DNA of 64,000 nt from Phycisphaeraceae bacterium (GTDB lineage: Bacteria > Planctomycetota > Phycisphaerae > Phycisphaerales > SM1A02), in assembly GCA_019636735.1 (NCBI GenBank), contig JAHBWY010000002.1, positions 248,001 to 312,000 of the forward strand, written 5' to 3'. The notes beneath the pieces are model-generated. The model saw only the letters and a list, made by a program, of their open reading frames with translations, was not told the origin of the DNA and did not search any database. Both the position numbers and the translations under genes were made by a program. Positions 59,324-64,000 of the stretch are shown here, piece by piece; position 1 is the first letter of the stretch, and every line of letters starts with the position of its first letter.

Positions 59324-60601
59324 TCAACCCGTCATGAAGGCCGACTGGAGATTCATGAGCGGCAGCAGGATTCCCAGGAGAACGAACCCGGCGAGGCACG
59401 CCATGATCACGAGCAGGACGGGTGGCAGTGCCTTCGTGAGCACTTTGATCGAGGCGTTGACCTGACGGTCAAAGGCGCCTGCGGCATGCAGCAGCATGCT
59501 CTCAAGGCGTCCCGACCGCTCACCGATGTTGACGATCTGGATGAGGATTGGTGGAAAGTGGCCGCATCGCTCGAGCGGCTCCGCGAGGCTCTGACCCGTA
59601 CTCACTCGCTCGGTGACCTCGTCGATGGCCTGCATCAGGACCAGGTTGCCGAGCGTGTCCCGGACGATCCGAAGTGCGGGAATGATCTGGAGACCGGCGG
59701 AGACGAGCGTGCCCAGCGTGCGCGTGAAGCGGGCGACGGCGACATCACGCAACAGAACTCCGACGATGGGAAGTCGAAGAAGCGCCCGGTGAACCATCAG
59801 GCGATTCTCGGGGTTTGAGATCCACAGTCGCCATCCGATGAGGGCGCCGCCGATGCCGAGGATCACGGCCCACCACCACGCCTGCATGAAGTCGGCAAAG
59901 CCCATGAGCACGCGAGTCGGCCAAGGCAGCGACAGGGGCGTGCCCGAGGCGAGGAGCGGCTCCATCAGGCGTGGAAGAATGACCGTGACGAGGATGACCA
60001 CGCTGACGAGGATCATCACGGCCACGATCAAGGGGTAGATGGTCGCGCCGACAAGTTCGCGGCGCAGTTCGATGCCGCGCTCGAGAAGGTCGGCAAGCTG
60101 GTGCAGGACCTCGGGCATTCGACCCGAGGCGTCGGCGGCCCGAACCATGCCGACAACCATCTCGTCGAAGGGCGGGCCGTAGTCGGCCATCGCCTGCTGA
60201 AGCGGCTGGCCCGCCTCGACCTTCTCAATGAGACGATCGAGGATGACCGCCTGGGCATGGCCGGAAGCCTGCTGGCGCACCGTGCGAAGAGCCTGCATCA
60301 GCGGAAGGCCTGCTTCCAGGGCGGTCGCCAGTTCGCGGATGAAGTTCGCAAGCTCGCTCCGGGAGAGCGTGCTCTTCGCGGTCAGCATCGAGAAGAGCGA
60401 GGCCTTGGTCTTCGATCCGTCGGCACGCGGCGCCGCAGTTGCCTTCGATGGCGTCGAGTCCTCGTCGACCACCACGATCGACACCGGCCGCTGACCGCGG
60501 CTCGAAAGCTGCCTGATCGCCGCCGCGCGATCGGTCGCAGCGATCACGCCGGAGACGACGGCGCCCTTCGCATCAAGACTCTGGTGCCGGAAACTGGGCA
60601 T
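59324..60601 (-). CDS. gspF: T2SS inner-membrane platform protein GspF
   Basis: A 425-residue polytopic inner-membrane protein. It contains two GspF/PilC repeats: LANFIRELATALEAGLPLMQALRTV with GMVRAADASGRMPEVL, and RFTRTLGTLVSAGLQIIPALRIV with IVNIGERSGRLESML. Transmembrane segments lie near residues 193-215, 245-265 and 395-415. It forms the platform over the GspE ATPase. The first 70 residues include a PilC-type N-domain (FRHQSLDAKGAVVSGVIAA) and a charged insertion. It begins 5 bp after gspE. Confidence 0.94.
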   Translation of the reverse strand: MPSFRHQSLDAKGAVVSGVIAATDRAAAIRQLSSRGQRPVSIVVVDEDSTPSKATAAPRADGSKTKASLFSMLTAKSTLSRSELANFIRELATALEAGLPLMQALRTVRQQASGHAQAVILDRLIEKVEAGQPLQQAMADYGPPFDEMVVGMVRAADASGRMPEVLHQLADLLERGIELRRELVGATIYPLIVAVMILVSVVILVTVILPRLMEPLLASGTPLSLPWPTRVLMGFADFMQAWWWAVILGIGGALIGWRLWISNPENRLMVHRALLRLPIVGVLLRDVAVARFTRTLGTLVSAGLQIIPALRIVRDTLGNLVLMQAIDEVTERVSTGQSLAEPLERCGHFPPILIQIVNIGERSGRLESMLLHAAGAFDRQVNASIKVLTKALPPVLLVIMACLAGFVLLGILLPLMNLQSAFMTG

Positions 60602-60606
60602 GGGAC

Positions 60607-62256
60607 TCAACCGCCGGAGTCGTCGACATCCTGCGTCGCGCGGAGTACTTCCTCGATGGTGGTGATACCGGCGGCGGCCTTGTCCAGGCCGTCCTGGCGC
60701 ATAGTGATGAAGTCGGCATCGACCTGCTCGCGCAAATCGAGGACCGTTCGACCCTGCGAGATGGCGGCCCTCAGGCGCGGATTGATTCGAGCCAGTTCGA
60801 AGAAGCCGAGGCGCCCGCGGAAGCCGCTGCCGCTGCACTCGTCGCAGCCGCGCCCGATGGCGCACCGTCCGTTGAAGAGCGCTGCCTCCTCGTCGGTGAT
60901 GCGAGCTCGTCGATCGTCGTCGAGGGCAACCTGCGTCGCGCAGTGGCGACAGAGGCGCCGGCCGAGTCGCTGGGCGAGCAGCCCCTCGAGCACGCTCGCG
61001 ATGAGATAGGGTTCGGCGCCCATGTCCACCATGCGGCCAACGGAGCTGATGGCGTCGTTGGTGTGCAGTGTGCTGAAGATCAAGTGACCCGTCAGCGCTG
61101 AGCGAATGGCGATGTCCACCGTTTCGTTGTCGCGGATTTCGCCGACGAAGATGACATCGGGGTCCTGTCGCAGGATGGCGCGGAGGCCTGTCGCGAAGGT
61201 CAATCCTCGCTTCGGATTGACGGGAATCTGGTTGATGCCCGCGAGTTCGTACTCGACGGGATCTTCGATGGTGATGATCTTCTTGCGGGGGTCGTAGAGC
61301 TTGGAGAGCGCGGCGTAGAGCGTGGTCGTCTTTCCGCTGCCGGTGGGTCCGGTCACCAGCACCATTCCGTGCGGCTTTTCGATGAGCCGGTCCATCATCC
61401 CGCGATGCTTCTCCGACATGCCGAGGCTTCGGAGGTCGAGCGGCAGCGAGCTCTTGTCGAGAATTCGCATGACGACGCTCTCGCCGTAGATCGTGGGCAC
61501 GGTTGAGACGCGGATATCGACCTTGCGGCCCTCAAAGCGAAGGGTGATGTGGCCATCCTGCGGCACATAGCGCTCGGCGATGTTCATGTGCGCCATGATC
61601 TTGACACGACCGATGAGCGCCGCCTGGAGATGCTTCGGAGGCGGCTTCTGCTCGAGCAGCACACCGTCGATGCGGTACTTGATCTTGAGTTCGCTCTCGA
61701 AGGGCTCGATGTGGATGTCGCTCGTTCGATTCTGGATCGCCTCCAGAATGAGCAGGTTGACGAGGTTGATGAGCGTCGGCTGCTCCGCCATCCGGTGCAC
61801 ATCCGCCGCATCGATCGCATCGAGATTGTGTTCGACCCTGGTTGAGGCGAGGTCCGCTTCACCGGCGAGACTCTCCGCCATGCGAGCCGCGGTGGTGCCA
61901 TACACGGCGCGCATCAGATCGCCGAAGACGGAGCCCTCCATGCTCGCTCGCGAGAGCGGTCGCGCGGTCATCGCCGCGACCTCGTCGATTGCGGCGAGGT
62001 CGAAGGGATCCGCCATGGCCACCTGGAGCCTGGCGCCGTCGAGACGGAGCGGGACAACGCGAAGTCGCACAGCCGTCTCAGCGGGAATCAACGCCATCGC
62101 CTCTGGCTCGGCCGTCGGCGCCTTGTCAAACCATTCGATTCCGAGGAGGCCGCAGCGATCCTTGAGGGACATCTCGCTCGCACCGGCTCCCGCTCGAAGA
62201 GAGGTGAGATCGACACCCCTGGCGGCGCTGCCGTTGGTTGCACTGCTGCCGGTCAC
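60607..62256 (-). CDS. gspE: T2SS assembly ATPase GspE
   Basis: A 549-residue secretion ATPase that powers pseudopilus assembly. The N1/MshE-like domain (ALIPAETAVRLRVVPLRLDG) is followed by RTSDIHIEPFE, Walker A GPTGSGKTTTLY (Lys309), the Asp box and Walker B VIFVGEIRDNETVD, the HTNDAISSVGRM His box, and a four-Cys zinc motif (CRHC and CDEC). All catalytic parts are present. The start is a GTG at 62256. It is the first secretion gene of the cluster and is 42 bp after the LTxxQ-protein gene, which may share its promoter. Confidence 0.96.
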   Translation of the reverse strand: MTGSSATNGSAARGVDLTSLRAGAGASEMSLKDRCGLLGIEWFDKAPTAEPEAMALIPAETAVRLRVVPLRLDGARLQVAMADPFDLAAIDEVAAMTARPLSRASMEGSVFGDLMRAVYGTTAARMAESLAGEADLASTRVEHNLDAIDAADVHRMAEQPTLINLVNLLILEAIQNRTSDIHIEPFESELKIKYRIDGVLLEQKPPPKHLQAALIGRVKIMAHMNIAERYVPQDGHITLRFEGRKVDIRVSTVPTIYGESVVMRILDKSSLPLDLRSLGMSEKHRGMMDRLIEKPHGMVLVTGPTGSGKTTTLYAALSKLYDPRKKIITIEDPVEYELAGINQIPVNPKRGLTFATGLRAILRQDPDVIFVGEIRDNETVDIAIRSALTGHLIFSTLHTNDAISSVGRMVDMGAEPYLIASVLEGLLAQRLGRRLCRHCATQVALDDDRRARITDEEAALFNGRCAIGRGCDECSGSGFRGRLGFFELARINPRLRAAISQGRTVLDLREQVDADFITMRQDGLDKAAAGITTIEEVLRATQDVDDSGG

Positions 62257-62297
62257 GGGCGTCTCTCGCGTTGTGAGGGGGTCCAGAGGAGTCGTCC

Positions 62298-63554
62298 TTA
62301 CTCAATCGCCGTGGGTGGAATCGGTGCGGCATCATCGGCCCCGGCGCCGAGGTCTCCGCCGCCCTTCGGCATGGTGGTCACACCGCCGCCACCCGGAGTG
62401 GCGGGTCCGAACTGCTTACCCAAGCCTTGAGCCGCATGCCGCTGTGCTCCGGGGAGATCAGCGTACTGCTCCGGCGTCAGGATGTGCTCAAGCTGCTGGC
62501 GGTAGCGCTCGGCCAGATCCTGGCGCTTCCGACGCATCGCCTCGAGTTCCGGCGAACGGCCCTGTCGCTCGGCCGGAGCCGCCGCGCGACGCTTCGGCGC
62601 CGCAGGCTCATCTCGCTTGACGACCGTAAGCATCTCCCGCGAGAGGCCCTCCCACTCCCGCTCCATCTCTCCCTTGAGCGAGGTGATCGAGGCGCGCTGC
62701 TCCGGGGTGAGGTCGGCGATCTCAAGGGCCGCATCAAAGAGTCGAATGACGCTGTTGGGCGAGAAGACCTCGGGGAAGGCCCGCTGCATGGCGATGACGC
62801 GGAAGCGGGGCCCCCAATCGGCGCCGAGCGCCGTAGAGATCTCCTCGATGCTGATCTCCTGCGCATCACGCAAGCGCACGCGTGCGGCCATGATCCGATC
62901 CTGCAGTTCGGCCGCCCGCTGATGATCCATGGTGACCATGGCGTCCATCATCGGACCCATGTTCTCCTCTTCCCGCGCCTGGCGTTCGGTGAGCGCGCCA
63001 TCGATTCGGATCTCATACGCCTCGATCACCGGCTGGGCGGTGGCGCGGACCTCCGCGGGAGGCGCGAGGTCGTTGATGATGCCGATCAGGTTCACTCCCT
63101 CGCCGGAGATCTCCGACTGAGGCAGAAGCCGCTCGCGGCGAATGGCCCGCTCGAACGCAGGCCAGCGGTCAAGCTGCTGAGGGCTGAGCACGCTCTTCAT
63201 CGTTTCGGCAAAGCGGTTGTAGAGCTCCTGTCGCTCGCGGCTCCAGTTGTTCAATGGCCGGAGCAGCGCGGTCAGATCTTCCTTCGCCGCGCTGCCCGCA
63301 TCCTGCATCTGGGCCCGGACCTTCTCGATGCCTGCGGCAAAGGAGGCCATGTAGTCCTCGAGCAGCATGTCGACGATGGGACGCTGGGTCTCATCGAGAT
63401 CGAGGATCGCCACCATCAGCGGCATGTCCCGCTGCATGATGTAGGGCTCGAAGGCCTGCACCATCAGGCTGCGGCTTCCGAACTGGGCGTGCGAGAGCGG
63501 GGAGGCAACGATGGCCCCCGCAACGATGAGCGCGGCGAAGAGTGAATGCTTCAT
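62298..63554 (-). CDS. Secreted helical protein with LTxxQ-type motifs
   Basis: A 418-residue periplasmic protein. Signal peptide MKHSLFAALIVAGAIVASPLSHA is cleaved before QF. The mature part is rich in charged helices, with several LTPEQ/LSPQQ motifs (LSPQQLDRW, LTPEQRASI, LTPEQYADLP), as in the Spy/CpxP periplasmic stress-chaperone family but much longer; it probably is a distant or planctomycete-specific relative. The last 50 residues are Gly/Pro-rich. An AAGGAG Shine-Dalgarno lies 6 nt before the ATG. It precedes gspE by 42 bp on the same strand, so it may be co-transcribed and assist exported proteins. Confidence 0.65.
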   Translation of the reverse strand: MKHSLFAALIVAGAIVASPLSHAQFGSRSLMVQAFEPYIMQRDMPLMVAILDLDETQRPIVDMLLEDYMASFAAGIEKVRAQMQDAGSAAKEDLTALLRPLNNWSRERQELYNRFAETMKSVLSPQQLDRWPAFERAIRRERLLPQSEISGEGVNLIGIINDLAPPAEVRATAQPVIEAYEIRIDGALTERQAREEENMGPMMDAMVTMDHQRAAELQDRIMAARVRLRDAQEISIEEISTALGADWGPRFRVIAMQRAFPEVFSPNSVIRLFDAALEIADLTPEQRASITSLKGEMEREWEGLSREMLTVVKRDEPAAPKRRAAAPAERQGRSPELEAMRRKRQDLAERYRQQLEHILTPEQYADLPGAQRHAAQGLGKQFGPATPGGGGVTTMPKGGGDLGAGADDAAPIPPTAIE

Positions 63555-63669
63555 GTGTGACTCCTTGCGGACCTCCGTATGGGCACGATGAACGAACTGA
63601 GGCCGGGTTTATGGCAATCTCGCCCTCAAGATTGAGCGATCGGCGAGATCGGCGGCCGATTCGAGCGCA

Positions 63670-63688
63670 TTCTCTCTGTTGGAGAGAA
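63670..63688. repeat. Inverted repeat TTCTCTC/GAGAGAA
   Basis: Perfect 7-bp arms TTCTCTC and GAGAGAA around the 5-base loop TGTTG. It lies about 115-135 nt upstream of the leftward LTxxQ-protein gene. Confidence 0.5.
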
Positions 63689-63695
63689 GATTCAC

Positions 63696-63716
63696 GGACC
63701 TTGATCAATGAGGTCC
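63696..63716. repeat. Inverted repeat GGACCT/AGGTCC
   Basis: Arms GGACCT and AGGTCC are separated by 9 bases that contain the palindrome TTGATCAA in part. It is 8 nt from the preceding inverted repeat and is followed by TATAAA. It may be an operator or a stem-loop. Confidence 0.45.
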
Positions 63717-63913
63717 TATAAAACAACTGCTGATGACACAGGAGTTGCTTCTGCCTTGCGCGTTCCGGGAAGGTGCTCGATCTCCTTGGACACAGGACTG
63801 GGCCTTTGAAGGAGGATGCACCGACGCCACGACACCACCGCAGATGCCGATCGCGGAGTCCGACGCCTGTACGCGGGCAGGCGCTCCATTCTGCCGATAC
63901 AATCCGTCGGTAC

Positions 63914-63943
63914 TTGTTGGTTTCTACAGACCTTTTGTACCAT
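63914..63943 (+). promoter_or_regulatory. Candidate promoter at the right edge
   Basis: TTGTTG (63914-63919) and TACCAT (63938-63943) are 18 nt apart. The predicted start coincides with the ATG at 63951, 7 nt after the box, matching the leaderless pattern seen elsewhere in the window. Confidence 0.4.
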
Positions 63944-63950
63944 GTGACCT

Positions 63951-64000
63951 ATGGCCGGCCCGCCACGCCATCCTCTCGAGGCAGTCCGCGACCGTGGCGT
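63951..64000 (+). CDS. Possible start of a gene of unknown function (partial)
   Basis: ATG at 63951 opens a frame without a stop for 16 codons to the window edge, starting MAGPPRHPLEAVRDRG. Support comes only from the TTGTTG/TACCAT promoter-like pair upstream. The product cannot be recognised from so few residues. Confidence 0.3.
   Translation, partial: MAGPPRHPLEAVRDRG

Larger units (their letters stand above)
63555..63950. other. Non-coding region at the right end with inverted repeats
   Basis: 396 bp without a convincing gene. It is more A/T-rich than its surroundings near 63690-63735 and 63895-63945. It contains the leader of the LTxxQ-protein gene on the left, two adjacent inverted repeats (63670-63688 and 63696-63716), and a possible promoter near 63914-63943 for a gene starting at 63951. 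Confidence 0.5.

Noticed and set aside
63696..63716. Inverted repeat considered as an intrinsic terminator
   Set aside because: No T-tract follows on either strand (TATAAAAC on one side), and both neighbouring genes point away from it.
1..64000. Mobile elements, tRNA genes, CRISPR arrays and toxin-antitoxin pairs
   Set aside because: Read for transposase/integrase motifs, tRNA-like T-loop sequence and short repeats with spacers; none was found. A tRNA or small RNA could still be missed without a dedicated scan such as tRNAscan-SE or Infernal.

Overview
This is a GC-rich, tightly packed chromosomal window of housekeeping and envelope/secretion genes. No rRNA, tRNA, CRISPR array, insertion sequence or phage gene was recognised. 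The gene set points to Planctomycetota, most likely class Phycisphaerae. The evidence is a secreted protein ending in two dockerin-like repeats, a prepilin-type secreted protein, a type II secretion (T2SS) locus with very Pro/Gly-rich members, a eukaryote-like UDP-sugar pyrophosphorylase, and a giant PQQ-type beta-propeller protein. That placement is an inference from gene content, not a database result.

Layout. 1-6.8 kb: the start of a pyridine-nucleotide transhydrogenase-like flavoprotein, a low-MW protein tyrosine phosphatase overlapping a flavin reductase, trehalose-6-phosphate synthase, a DJ-1/PfpI protein, an acyltransferase-aminotransferase fusion and an M28 peptidase. 6.8-10.7 kb: a serine block read leftwards, DUF1015-serA-serC. 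10.9-20.3 kb: regulation and surface genes. These are an HD-GYP protein, a small sigma-region-4-like protein, a dockerin-tailed secreted protein under a Fur-like operator, a prepilin-like protein, and a 1,716-residue CHASE/PAS/GAF hybrid kinase coupled to an HD-GYP response regulator. 20.4-30.1 kb: acs, alaS, then tpiA-secG-yicC-phosphotransferase-PDZ protein. 30.1-41.6 kb: a short adenylate kinase, recJ, UDP-GlcNAc pyrophosphorylase with phoU, pdxJ-dapA-nudix, a glmM-like mutase, and a PTPS-family enzyme with ppk1. 41.6-48.4 kb: two lipoproteins, the propeller protein and an extremely acidic protein. 48.3-63.6 kb: a leftward T2SS cluster in the order E-F-G-H-I-J-K-L-M-C-D, flanked by an LTxxQ-motif secreted protein and a lipoprotein. 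The right end holds about 400 bp of inverted-repeat-rich DNA and the first codons of a possible gene.

How the genes fit together. The T2SS cluster could export the dockerin-tailed and other secreted proteins; no prepilin peptidase is present, so it must be encoded elsewhere. The glmM-like mutase and the pyrophosphorylase could make UDP-GlcNAc, while ppk1 and phoU concern phosphate. The two HD-GYP proteins imply cyclic-di-GMP signalling without a cyclase in this window.

The most unusual features are: (i) a TACNNT box 6-10 nt before the start codon of eleven genes, suggesting widespread leaderless transcription; (ii) a roughly 50-residue C-terminal module shared by the GspL-like and GspC-like proteins; (iii) a Fur-like operator over the promoter of the dockerin protein; (iv) a protein about two-thirds Asp/Glu whose 3' end overlaps an antisense lipoprotein gene; and (v) an acyltransferase-aminotransferase fusion with a Cys cluster. 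Start codons are often GTG or TTG, and many were chosen from signal peptides, overlaps or upstream boxes.
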